NCBI GenBank assembly: GCA_934167735.1
Contig: CAKPLV010000049.1
Span: 1-6,689 of the forward strand
DNA length: 6,689 bases
Direction: 5' to 3'
Origin: an uncultured Clostridia bacterium
GTDB taxonomy: Bacteria > Bacillota > Clostridia > TANB77 > CAG-508
The translations under genes and the position numbers were made by a program. Of this stretch, positions 1-6,300 are shown in pieces; within the stretch, counting starts at the first letter, position 1; each line of letters starts with the position of its first letter. Below the pieces are notes generated by a model. The model saw nothing but the letters and a program-made list of their open reading frames with translations, ran no database searches and was not told the origin of the DNA.

Positions 1-125
1 ATATATTTACAGTTATAGTTCAAACACCAAAAAGACTATCAAGAGAACAAAGAGATTTGTTAGAACAATTAGCAAAAACAATGAATGAACAACCACCAAT
101 AAAGAAAAGAGGAATTTTTGGATAA
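1..125 (+). CDS. dnaJ: DnaJ-like chaperone, C-terminal end (5' partial)
   Basis: The reading frame is open from base 3 to the TAA at 123-125 and encodes the last 40 residues of a protein whose start lies outside the window. The segment begins with a beta-strand-like stretch (IFTVIVQTPKRLS), followed by a helix (REQRDLLEQLAKTM) and a short basic tail ending in GIFG. This matches the end of the C-terminal substrate-binding domain of Hsp40/DnaJ, where a 'v.tPkkLs..Qk.lL.ela' pattern is usual. DnaJ works in the cytoplasm with DnaK and GrpE in protein folding. The J domain, Gly/Phe region and zinc-finger repeats are not visible, so the call rests on this tail only. A hairpin terminator follows directly, so this is probably the last gene of its operon. 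A shorter DnaJ relative such as CbpA is the main alternative. Confidence 0.78.
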   Translation, partial: IFTVIVQTPKRLSREQRDLLEQLAKTMNEQPPIKKRGIFG

Positions 126-130
126 TATAA

Positions 131-165
131 AGAAAAAGATTAGCTGAAAAGCTTTTCTTTTTTTC
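131..165 (+). terminator. Rho-independent terminator after the dnaJ-like gene
   Basis: A hairpin starts 5 bases after the TAA. The inner stem is AGCT (142-145) with AGCT (150-153) closed by a GAAA tetraloop. After a TT/TT internal mismatch, an outer A-rich stem (133-139) pairs with TCTTTTT (156-162), and a run of T reaches 164. Stem plus T tract is the classic intrinsic-terminator layout. It separates dnaJ from the trpS operon. It is AT-rich, so its efficiency is uncertain. Confidence 0.72.
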
Positions 166-188
166 CATTTTATAGTATAATATATAAT
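153..188 (+). promoter_or_regulatory. Candidate promoter of the trpS-obg operon
   Basis: Two perfect TATAAT hexamers lie at 176-181 and 183-188, just downstream of the dnaJ terminator. With a 17-bp spacer the -35 of the first would be TTTTCT (153-158), a poor match that sits in the terminator's T run. Either -10 puts the transcript start near 188-195, leaving a leader of only about 30 nt before the ATG at 223. That is too short for a T-box leader. The strong -10 supports a promoter; the -35 is weak. Confidence 0.5.
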
Positions 189-206
189 GTTAAAAAAGAG
201 AAAAAA

Positions 207-213
207 GGAAGGA
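207..213 (+). promoter_or_regulatory. Ribosome binding site that sets the trpS start
   Basis: GGAAGGA lies 9 nt before the ATG at 223. The upstream in-frame ATG at 187 has no such site and overlaps the second -10 hexamer (183-188), so it would sit at or before the transcript start. The ATG at 223 is therefore the start. Confidence 0.75.
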
Positions 214-222
214 TATTATAAA

Positions 223-1233
223 ATGAATAAAAAAAGAATAGTAACAGGAGACAGACCTACAGGAAGACTTCATATAGGTCATTATTTTGGCTCATTAAAA
301 AATAGAGTAGAATTACAAAATTCAGGAGAATATGATCAATATATTTTGGTAGCAGATGTACAAGCACTAACAGACAATTTTAATAATCCAGAAAAGGTTA
401 GAAAAAATGTGAGAGAAGTTGTAATGGATTATTTATCAGTTGGAATAGATCCAGAAAAAACAACAATATATATACAATCAATGATACCAGAAGTTGCAGA
501 ACTAACAGTATATTACTCAAATTTAGTAACAATTGCAAGACTTGAAAGAAATCCAACAGTAAAAACAGAAATAGCACAAAAAAGAGAAATATTTGGAGAA
601 AGTGTTACATATGGATTTTTAGGATATCCTGTAAGCCAAGCAGCAGATATAACAGCACTTGAAGGAAAAGTAGTTCCAGTAGGAGAAGATCAATTACCAT
701 TAATAGAACAATGTAGAGAAATAGTAAGAAAATTCAATAGCATATATGGAGAAGTATTAGTTGAACCAGAAGCAGTTCTATCAAAGGAAAAAAGAATTAA
801 AGGATTAGATGGAAATGAAAAAATGGGTAAATCTCTAGGAAATGCTATATACTTATCAGATACAGTTGAAGAGGTTAATAAAAAAGTAATGAGTGCAGTA
901 ACAGATCCAGGCAGAATAAAAAAAGATGATTTAGGAAATCCTGATATTTGTATGGTTGCATATTATCATAATTTATTTGCAAAAACAGAAGAATATAGCC
1001 AAATTTGTAAAGAATGTAGAGAAGGAAAAAGAGGCTGTGTTGCTTGTAAAAAGCAATTAGCAAAAGAAATAAATGAAACATTAGAACCAATGAGAGAAAA
1101 AAGAAAATACTATGAAAAAAGACCAGAATTAGTAGATGAAATACTAATAAAAGGAACAGAAAAAGCAAGAGAAACAGCAAAAGAAACAATGAAAAAAGTA
1201 AGAAAAGCAATGAAATTAGATTATTTTGAATAG
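223..1233 (+). CDS. trpS: Tryptophanyl-tRNA synthetase
   Basis: This class I aminoacyl-tRNA synthetase charges tRNA-Trp with tryptophan using ATP, in the cytoplasm. From the ATG at 223 it has 336 residues, the normal bacterial TrpRS length; an in-frame ATG at 187 would add 12 lysine-rich residues. The Rossmann fold opens with GDRPTGRLHIGHYFGS, giving the HIGH signature at residues 17-20. The KMSKS loop appears as KMGKS at 200-204, followed by LGNAI. Near the C-terminus are C243, C262, C265, C272 and C275. C243-x21-C265-x6-C272-x2-C275 closely resembles the motif that binds a [4Fe-4S] cluster in Thermotoga maritima TrpRS (recalled as C-x22-C-x6-C-x2-C), so a cluster near the anticodon-binding region is likely but inferred. 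The protein contains no tryptophan. It leads a run with obg, whose start is 14 nt after the TAG. No T-box leader is present. Confidence 0.96.
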   Translation: MNKKRIVTGDRPTGRLHIGHYFGSLKNRVELQNSGEYDQYILVADVQALTDNFNNPEKVRKNVREVVMDYLSVGIDPEKTTIYIQSMIPEVAELTVYYSNLVTIARLERNPTVKTEIAQKREIFGESVTYGFLGYPVSQAADITALEGKVVPVGEDQLPLIEQCREIVRKFNSIYGEVLVEPEAVLSKEKRIKGLDGNEKMGKSLGNAIYLSDTVEEVNKKVMSAVTDPGRIKKDDLGNPDICMVAYYHNLFAKTEEYSQICKECREGKRGCVACKKQLAKEINETLEPMREKRKYYEKRPELVDEILIKGTEKARETAKETMKKVRKAMKLDYFE

Positions 1234-1247
1234 AGAGAGGAAATAAA

Positions 1248-2528
1248 ATGTTTAAAGATTATGCAAAAATAATAATAAAATCAGGAGACGGTGGAGACGG
1301 AGCAATTTCATTCAGAAGAGAAAAATATGTTGCAGCTGGAGGACCAGACGGTGGAGATGGTGGAAAAGGTGGAGACATATATTTCAGAGTTGATCCAGAT
1401 GCTAATACACTAATAGATTTTAGATATAACAAAAAATATAAAGCTCAAAATGGTGAAAATGGTAGTGGTGCAAATAAATATGGAAAATCAGGAGAATCAC
1501 TATATATAAATGTACCTAGAGGAACTGTTATAAAAGATGCAGAAACAGGAAAAATAATTGCAGACTTATCACAAGAAAAGCAAGAAGAACTTGTACTAAA
1601 AGGTGGAAGAGGTGGAAAAGGAAATTCTCATTTCGCTACAGCAACAAGACAAGTACCTAGATTTGCACAAGCAGGTGAAGAAGGAGAAGAAAAAGAAATA
1701 ATCTTAGAATTAAAATTATTAGCAGATGTAGGATTATTAGGCTTTCCAAATGTAGGAAAATCAACATTTTTATCAATAGTAACAGATGCAAAACCTAAAA
1801 TTGCAAATTATCATTTTACAACAATAGAACCAAATTTGGGAGTTGTAAAAACAGCAAATGGAGATAGTTTTGTAATTGCAGACATACCAGGTATAATTGA
1901 AGGTGCTAGTGAAGGAGTTGGATTAGGTATTCAATTCTTGAGACATATTGAAAGAACAAGATTATTATTACATGTAATAGATGTATCAGGAACAGAAGGA
2001 AGAGATCCTGTTGAAGATTATTACAAAATAAATAATGAATTAAAACAATATAGTGAAAAATTAAGTAAAAGAAAACAAATAATAGTAGCAAATAAAATAG
2101 ATGTAATGCAAGATGAAACTCAATATAAAAAATTAGAAGAACTTGCTCAAAAAGAAAATATAGAAATATTTAAGATTTCAGGAGTAACAAAACAAGGTGT
2201 TCCAGAACTCTTATCAAGAGTAGCAGAAGTGTTAAAAACACTACCAAAAGAAGATATAATAGAAGAAAATGAAAAGATTATATATACACTAAAAGATGAA
2301 GATGAGAAAAATCAATTCACAGTAAGAGTTGAAGATGGAATATTCATTGTAGAAGGAAAAGCAATTAATAGATTAATGGGAAATACAAATATGGATGATA
2401 ATGAATCAGTATATTATTTCCAAAAGAGTCTAAAAAATCTTGGAATTGAAGCAGAATTAAAAAGACAAGGAATCAAAGAAGGAGATACTGTAAAAATGTT
2501 AAATTGGACATTTGAATGGTATGAATAA
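1248..2528 (+). CDS. obg: Obg family GTPase (ribosome assembly, CgtA/ObgE)
   Basis: Obg is an essential GTPase that binds the 50S subunit during late assembly and links growth to (p)ppGpp and stress. The 426-residue length is normal for a clostridial/bacillar Obg. Domains in order: the glycine-rich Obg fold (about 2-158, with GGDGGKGG-type repeats and GGRGGKGN), the G domain (about 160-330) and the C-terminal OCT domain (about 350-426, ending WTFEWYE). G motifs are intact: P-loop GFPNVGKST at 165-173, switch I region with TTIEPNLG, DIPG at 212-215 followed by IIEGA, NKID at 282-285 and SGVTKQG at 311-317. The last has Gly where Ala is usual (SA), a minor change. A site AGAGAGG (1234-1240) lies in the 14-nt gap after trpS. 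The gene is more often found after rplU/rpmA, which are not here, so its linkage to trpS is a local arrangement. It is co-transcribed with the Nudix gene downstream (10-nt gap). Confidence 0.97.
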   Translation: MFKDYAKIIIKSGDGGDGAISFRREKYVAAGGPDGGDGGKGGDIYFRVDPDANTLIDFRYNKKYKAQNGENGSGANKYGKSGESLYINVPRGTVIKDAETGKIIADLSQEKQEELVLKGGRGGKGNSHFATATRQVPRFAQAGEEGEEKEIILELKLLADVGLLGFPNVGKSTFLSIVTDAKPKIANYHFTTIEPNLGVVKTANGDSFVIADIPGIIEGASEGVGLGIQFLRHIERTRLLLHVIDVSGTEGRDPVEDYYKINNELKQYSEKLSKRKQIIVANKIDVMQDETQYKKLEELAQKENIEIFKISGVTKQGVPELLSRVAEVLKTLPKEDIIEENEKIIYTLKDEDEKNQFTVRVEDGIFIVEGKAINRLMGNTNMDDNESVYYFQKSLKNLGIEAELKRQGIKEGDTVKMLNWTFEWYE

Positions 2529-2529
2529 T

Positions 2530-2535
2530 GGAGGA
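2530..2535 (+). promoter_or_regulatory. Ribosome binding site that sets the Nudix gene start
   Basis: GGAGGA begins one base after the obg stop codon (2526-2528) and sits 3 nt before the ATG at 2539. The spacing is short, but the site is the only strong one. The alternative in-frame ATG at 2512 lies inside obg, lacks a comparable site and would add nine residues (MNGMNNGGK) that include the translated binding site. The 2539 start is therefore preferred. Confidence 0.65.
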
Positions 2536-2538
2536 AAA

Positions 2539-2973
2539 ATGAGAATTAGATTAGCAGGAATAATTCCAATTGAAGATGGATTCGCATTTATGCATAGAGT
2601 AGGAGTTAAAAACCACCCAATAGGAGATTATTATACGTTTCCAGGTGGAGGACAAGAAGGCAACGAAACACTTGAAGAAGGAACAATAAGAGAAATAAAA
2701 GAAGAATTTGGCATAGATGTTGAAATTATAAAAAAGCTATATGAATTAGAAAATGGCGAAATAAACAAAAAAGAATATTTTTTCTTATGCAAATATATAG
2801 ATGGAAAATTTGGAACAGGTGAAGGTCCTGAATTTTCAGGAGATCCTAAATATGAAGAAAGAGGAAAATATATACCAGAAATAATAAAAAGAGAAGATGT
2901 AGAAAAAATAGTATTACTCCCAACAGAAATTAGAGATAAATTTGTTAAAGACATAAAAGAAGGAAAAATTTAG
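2539..2973 (+). CDS. Nudix hydrolase
   Basis: This 144-residue cytoplasmic protein belongs to the Nudix superfamily, Mg-dependent enzymes that hydrolyse nucleoside diphosphates linked to another group X (damaged dNTPs, NDP-sugars, dinucleotides and so on). The Nudix box G-x5-E-x7-REUxEExGU is complete at residues 37-59: G37, E43, R51-E52, E55-E56, G58 and I59. The catalytic metal ligands are therefore present. The N-terminus MRIRLAGIIP is a typical first strand, and the length is that of a single-domain Nudix protein. The segment at about 90-130, rich in Gly, Glu and Pro, may shape the substrate pocket. Substrate cannot be told from sequence. The gene is 10 nt after obg and 10 nt before the transporter gene, so it is part of the same transcript; a housekeeping pyrophosphatase role fits but is inference. 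The start was chosen on the GGAGGA at 2530-2535. Confidence 0.93.
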   Translation: MRIRLAGIIPIEDGFAFMHRVGVKNHPIGDYYTFPGGGQEGNETLEEGTIREIKEEFGIDVEIIKKLYELENGEINKKEYFFLCKYIDGKFGTGEGPEFSGDPKYEERGKYIPEIIKREDVEKIVLLPTEIRDKFVKDIKEGKI

Positions 2974-2983
2974 AGGTATAGAA

Positions 2984-3826
2984 ATGATAGAAATATTAAA
3001 AGAAACCATCATAGATAGTATTAAAATTTTACCATTTTTATTTATAACATATTTAATAATGGAATATATAGAACATAAAACAAGTAATAAAATAAGAAGC
3101 ACAATAAAAAAATCTGGAAAATGGGGACCAATAATAGGAAGTATACTTGGTATATTTCCTCAATGTGGATTTTCTGTATCAGCAACAAATTTATATGTTG
3201 CAAGAGTAATAACATTAGGAACATTAATATCAGTCTATTTAACAACTTCTGATGAGATGATTCCAATATTATTAACAGAAAAAATTCCAATTTCACAAAT
3301 ATTATTCATTTTAGGAATAAAATTAGTAATAGGAATTATAGCAGGACTTTTAATAGATTTTGTTGTAAGAAAAAATAAACCAGTAATTGAAGATGAAAAA
3401 ATAGAAGAAATATGTGAACATGAACATTGTCATTGTGAAGAAAGTATTGTCAAATCAGCACTTAAACATTCACTAAATATTTTAATATATATTTTTATAA
3501 CAACATTAATAATAAATTGTATTATAGGAATAATTGGAGAAGAACAAATTGCTAATTTTGTTGCTCAAAATGTTGTATTAGGACCAATACTAGCTGGTTT
3601 AATAGGATTAATACCAAATTGTGCATCATCTGTAATATTAACAGAATTATTTATTGAAAAAGTTATTAATATTCCTGTATTAATATCTGGATTATCTGTA
3701 AATGCAGGTGTAGGATTATTAGTACTATTTAGAATAAATAAAAATGTAAAGGAAAATGCTAAAATAATAAGTTTATTATATATAATTGGAGTAATATCAG
3801 GAATAATATTAGATTTTATAATATAA
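2984..3826 (+). CDS. ArsP_2-type membrane protein, putative heavy-metal (manganese/arsenic) exporter
   Basis: This 280-residue hydrophobic protein resembles the clostridial family annotated as ArsP_2 or 'putative manganese transporter' (a 10-TM heavy-metal exporter family by Pfam description; assigned from memory of the family pattern). Membrane segments are visible at about 10-28, 48-70, 75-97, 104-127, 163-185, 197-216, 228-249 and 259-279. The protein is an internal duplication: residues 48-97 and 200-249 align without gaps with 16 of 50 identities, each containing P-x-C (P59-Q-C61; P211-N-C213) and flanking glycines. Between the halves lies a charged loop with CEHEHCHCEE at 144-153, three Cys and three His, a likely metal-binding site. 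Export of a soft or transition metal at the plasma membrane is inference; substrate is unknown. The site AGAGG at 2972-2976 overlaps the Nudix stop codon and lies 7 nt before the ATG. It is the last gene of the trpS operon, followed by a weak hairpin. Confidence 0.75.
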   Translation: MIEILKETIIDSIKILPFLFITYLIMEYIEHKTSNKIRSTIKKSGKWGPIIGSILGIFPQCGFSVSATNLYVARVITLGTLISVYLTTSDEMIPILLTEKIPISQILFILGIKLVIGIIAGLLIDFVVRKNKPVIEDEKIEEICEHEHCHCEESIVKSALKHSLNILIYIFITTLIINCIIGIIGEEQIANFVAQNVVLGPILAGLIGLIPNCASSVILTELFIEKVINIPVLISGLSVNAGVGLLVLFRINKNVKENAKIISLLYIIGVISGIILDFII

Positions 3827-3834
3827 ATTATGAA

Positions 3835-3859
3835 AAAAGCTTGTAATTTTAAAGCTTTT
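3835..3859 (+). terminator. Weak hairpin, possible terminator of the trpS operon
   Basis: AAAAGCTT (3835-3842) pairs perfectly with AAGCTTTT (3852-3859) around a 9-nt loop, starting 8 bases after the transporter TAA. The stem has only two G-C pairs, and the only T run is the 3' arm itself, followed by ATAGG. It could be a weak terminator allowing read-through into the ATPase gene, or chance in AT-rich DNA. Confidence 0.38.
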
Positions 3860-3869
3860 ATAGGATAAT
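3841..3869 (+). promoter_or_regulatory. Sigma-A-like promoter of the coupling-protein gene
   Basis: TTGTAA (3841-3846) and GATAAT (3864-3869) are separated by exactly 17 bp. They match the TTGACA/TATAAT consensus at 4 of 6 and 5 of 6 positions. Transcription would begin near 3876, giving a leader of about 30 nt to the ATG at 3907. The -35 falls in the 3' stem base and loop of the preceding hairpin, so the two signals share DNA. Confidence 0.58.
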
Positions 3870-3906
3870 ATATATGTAGGAATTATGAAAATGAAAGGAA
3901 AAAAGC

Positions 3907-6231
3907 ATGAAAATAATAGATAAATTTTTAAAGAAATTAAATGCGAGCAGAAATACATTTGTAACCTATATTTTAACTTTAATTTCCGTATATATTTTAA
4001 TAGATAGAGTTGTTGAAATGTTATTTTTAATTTTTACAGGGGTATCTGTAGATTATTGGGGGCCAATAAGATATACACTAGCATTAGCATGTCCTGTATT
4101 TGCATTTGCATTTTCTCCATCATCAGAATTTGCATCATCAAAAAATTCAAAAATAACACTATTTATAGTTTATGTAATAACACTCTATGTAATAGCATTG
4201 TCAATGTTTGTACAATGGATAAATTTTGGAGCTTGGTTGTTTCTAATCTCATTACCAGGGTATGTAGATTTAGTAAGCAATTACTCAGAATTAATAAAAC
4301 CAGCATTTACAGCAATTGCTATATATTTGCCTCTTACAACATTTTATAGTGTAATAAAATTTGTAAGATTTGGAATAGAAGACAGTAAAGATCAATCAAG
4401 ATCAATATGGGATTATAAAGGAATAAGTCTTGCAGACACAAAAGCAGGACATGGTCCATTCACATGTGATATGGTATTAGCAAAAGATTTTGAAACAGGA
4501 AAAACATTAAGATTTTCAGAACAAAGAAGATATCAATCATTATTAACATGTGGTGGTGCAGGAACAGGAAAAACATCATTAATTCTTGAGCCAATGATTG
4601 CAAAAGACATTGAAAAGAAAGCATTCTTCCAAGCTAATGCAAAAGAAATGGGTTATACAGCATTAAAAACAGGAATAGCAACACTTAATAAACCATATGA
4701 CAATGAATATTTAAACGAAAACTTTAGATTAGACATGATAACACCTACATATGGAAAAGAAGCAGTATTTAAAGCATATCTAAATAAAATGATATTATCA
4801 ACATTTGGAGATGAATTTGTATATAGAGATTTAGGAATTACATCAATTGCACCAGATTATGAAACAGTTTCAAAAATGACAAATGTATGTAAAAACTTCC
4901 ACATCAAATATAATATAATAGATCCATCAAATCCGGATTCAATAGGATTAAATCCATTTGTATATGATGATGTCAACAAAATAGCAATTACAATTTCATC
5001 AGTACTTAAAGGAATGCATTCAGAAGCTAACCTTGAATTTAATGAAACATATAGAGAAGAATTTATAATTCAAGCATTAGAAAACATTACAATAATGTTA
5101 AAAGAAATGTATCCAAGATTAAATAATGGAAGTTTACCTAACTTAGATGATATGTTGAAAATGCTTTCAAACTTTGACTTAGTAGAAAAAATGTGTGAAA
5201 TAATGAAAAGTGATGCTGAGCTTGCAGAAAAATACAGTTCACAAATAAGATATTTCCAAAAGAATTTCTATTCAAACAGTGTATCAAGAGCAGAAACAGA
5301 AAAATACATATATATTGCAGTATCACAATTAGATAATTTATTAAGATTACCAGGAGTAAAAGCAATATTATGTAACAGACATAATAATATAGATTTTGAT
5401 AAAGCACTTAAAAATGGTGAAGTAACATTTGTATGTACACGTAGAGGAGACCTTGGAAGAGCTAGTCATAGAGCATTTGGATTATTCTTTATATTATCAA
5501 TGCAAAATGCAGTATTAAGAAGACCAGGAAATGAAAATAACAGAATTCCAAATTTCTTCTATATAGACGAATTTCCAGACTTTATTTGTAAAGATACAGA
5601 AGTAATATTTACACTATATCGTAAATATAAAGTTGGAACAGTTGTAACAACACAAAATTTAGCACAACTTGAAGGAAATTCAGAAAGAATGAAATATAAA
5701 GAAACAATACTCACAAACTGTGCAAGCAAAATATTCACAGGAAATGGTACACCAGAAGAACTTGCTTGGTGGGAAAAAGAATTCACACAAAGAAGAACAT
5801 GGGCATATTCAAACTCAATGGATATGAACAAATTACAATATGATCCTAAATATGGTGGAGTAAAATATGACTGGGAAAAATATTTTGCAGCTAATAAATT
5901 AGCAACAATGAAATTTAAACATGTAGCCATTAAATTAAAAAATGATGGTGGAACATATGATGTTGGAGAAGGAGTAATGAACTTCTTAGGTTCAAAATAT
6001 AAAGAAGAACAACCAATTAAAACATATAATTTTGCAAAATTTACACCAGGAGTTACAGGAGAAGATGATACTGAAACAAATAAAAAAGTAAAATTTAATC
6101 CTAAAACAGTAAATTTTGTAGATGATCAAAATGAAGTAGATCCTGTTCAAACAGACATAACAGATTCAAATTTTATATTTGATAATGAAAACGCAATAGT
6201 AGTTAATTTAAAAAAGAAAAAAGAAAATTAA
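3907..6231 (+). CDS. VirD4/TraG-like coupling protein ATPase (type IV secretion/conjugation type)
   Basis: This 774-residue protein looks like a type IV coupling protein, an inner-membrane ATPase that recognises DNA or protein substrates and feeds them to a secretion channel. The N-terminal 155 residues hold about four hydrophobic segments (about 18-45, 53-70, 83-105 and 131-152), a membrane anchor. The ATPase follows: Walker A GGAGTGKTS at 216-224 (K222), a strand-turn at 313-351 with SIAPDYETVSK and DPSNPDSIGLNPF, Walker B FFYIDEFPDF at 550-559 (D554, E555), and TTQNLAQLE from T581 (Q583). The tail after about 680 is polar, Asn/Asp-rich and ends KKKKEN. The usual VirD4 'DPKGEL' strand appears to be replaced by 'APDYET', about 90 residues after the P-loop, which suggests an insertion. 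The start has AAAGGA at 3894-3899, 7 nt upstream. No relaxase, VirB4 or accessory gene is in view. Codon use resembles its neighbours, so recent transfer is not obvious. Another membrane-anchored FtsK/HerA-type ATPase is the main alternative. Confidence 0.83.
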   Translation: MKIIDKFLKKLNASRNTFVTYILTLISVYILIDRVVEMLFLIFTGVSVDYWGPIRYTLALACPVFAFAFSPSSEFASSKNSKITLFIVYVITLYVIALSMFVQWINFGAWLFLISLPGYVDLVSNYSELIKPAFTAIAIYLPLTTFYSVIKFVRFGIEDSKDQSRSIWDYKGISLADTKAGHGPFTCDMVLAKDFETGKTLRFSEQRRYQSLLTCGGAGTGKTSLILEPMIAKDIEKKAFFQANAKEMGYTALKTGIATLNKPYDNEYLNENFRLDMITPTYGKEAVFKAYLNKMILSTFGDEFVYRDLGITSIAPDYETVSKMTNVCKNFHIKYNIIDPSNPDSIGLNPFVYDDVNKIAITISSVLKGMHSEANLEFNETYREEFIIQALENITIMLKEMYPRLNNGSLPNLDDMLKMLSNFDLVEKMCEIMKSDAELAEKYSSQIRYFQKNFYSNSVSRAETEKYIYIAVSQLDNLLRLPGVKAILCNRHNNIDFDKALKNGEVTFVCTRRGDLGRASHRAFGLFFILSMQNAVLRRPGNENNRIPNFFYIDEFPDFICKDTEVIFTLYRKYKVGTVVTTQNLAQLEGNSERMKYKETILTNCASKIFTGNGTPEELAWWEKEFTQRRTWAYSNSMDMNKLQYDPKYGGVKYDWEKYFAANKLATMKFKHVAIKLKNDGGTYDVGEGVMNFLGSKYKEEQPIKTYNFAKFTPGVTGEDDTETNKKVKFNPKTVNFVDDQNEVDPVQTDITDSNFIFDNENAIVVNLKKKKEN

Positions 6232-6242
6232 TTATTATAGAA

Positions 6243-6300
6243 CCAAAATATAAAGCGATATAAACTTGTAGTGATATAATTTATGTTGCTTTATTTTTGG
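6243..6300 (+). terminator. Long inverted repeat, probable intrinsic terminator of the coupling-protein gene
   Basis: The arms at 6243-6264 and 6280-6300 pair over 21 base pairs, with one bulged T (6249) and two G-U pairs (6257-6287, 6259-6285), around a 15-nt loop (6265-6279). The 3' arm ends in ATTTTTGG, giving a short T run at 6294-6298. It begins 12 nt after the TAA of the ATPase gene, where a terminator is expected. The outer CCAAAA/TTTTGG arms mean it could also act weakly in the other direction. It is unusually long for a terminator. Confidence 0.62.

Noticed and set aside
187..222. Upstream in-frame ATG for trpS
   Set aside because: It overlaps a TATAAT hexamer and has no ribosome binding site; the added residues are Lys-rich low complexity, and HIGH sits at the usual distance from the ATG at 223.
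126..222. T-box riboswitch before trpS
   Set aside because: The space is about 97 nt and already holds the dnaJ terminator and promoter; no specifier stem or T-box sequence is seen.
875..1210. Antisense ORF of 111 residues, almost all Leu/Phe
   Set aside because: It is the complement of the Lys/Glu-rich A-heavy codons of trpS, has no ribosome binding site and resembles no protein. The other Leu-rich minus-strand ORFs (1906-2091, 2914-3102, 3042-3296, 5138-5407, 6422-6607) are the same artefact.
1284..1380. Repeated GGTGGAGA-type units resembling a DNA repeat array
   Set aside because: They encode the conserved glycine-rich repeats of the Obg fold and need no other explanation.
2512..2538. 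Upstream start for the Nudix gene overlapping obg
   Set aside because: It would translate the GGAGGA binding site itself; the start at 2539 fits the site and the family N-terminus.
2631..2954. Antisense ORF of 107 residues over the Nudix gene, and a 123-residue one at 5559-5930 over the ATPase
   Set aside because: Both lie opposite genes with clear catalytic motifs, lack ribosome binding sites and have no recognisable domain.
3885..3923. Twelve-codon ORF overlapping the ATPase start, a possible leader peptide
   Set aside because: It is out of frame, Lys-rich, without its own binding site, and easily arises by chance in A-rich DNA.
4056..4349. 97-residue + strand ORF inside the ATPase gene in another frame
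   Set aside because: It overlaps the membrane-anchor coding region, is Ile/Cys-rich by frame shift, and has no binding site.
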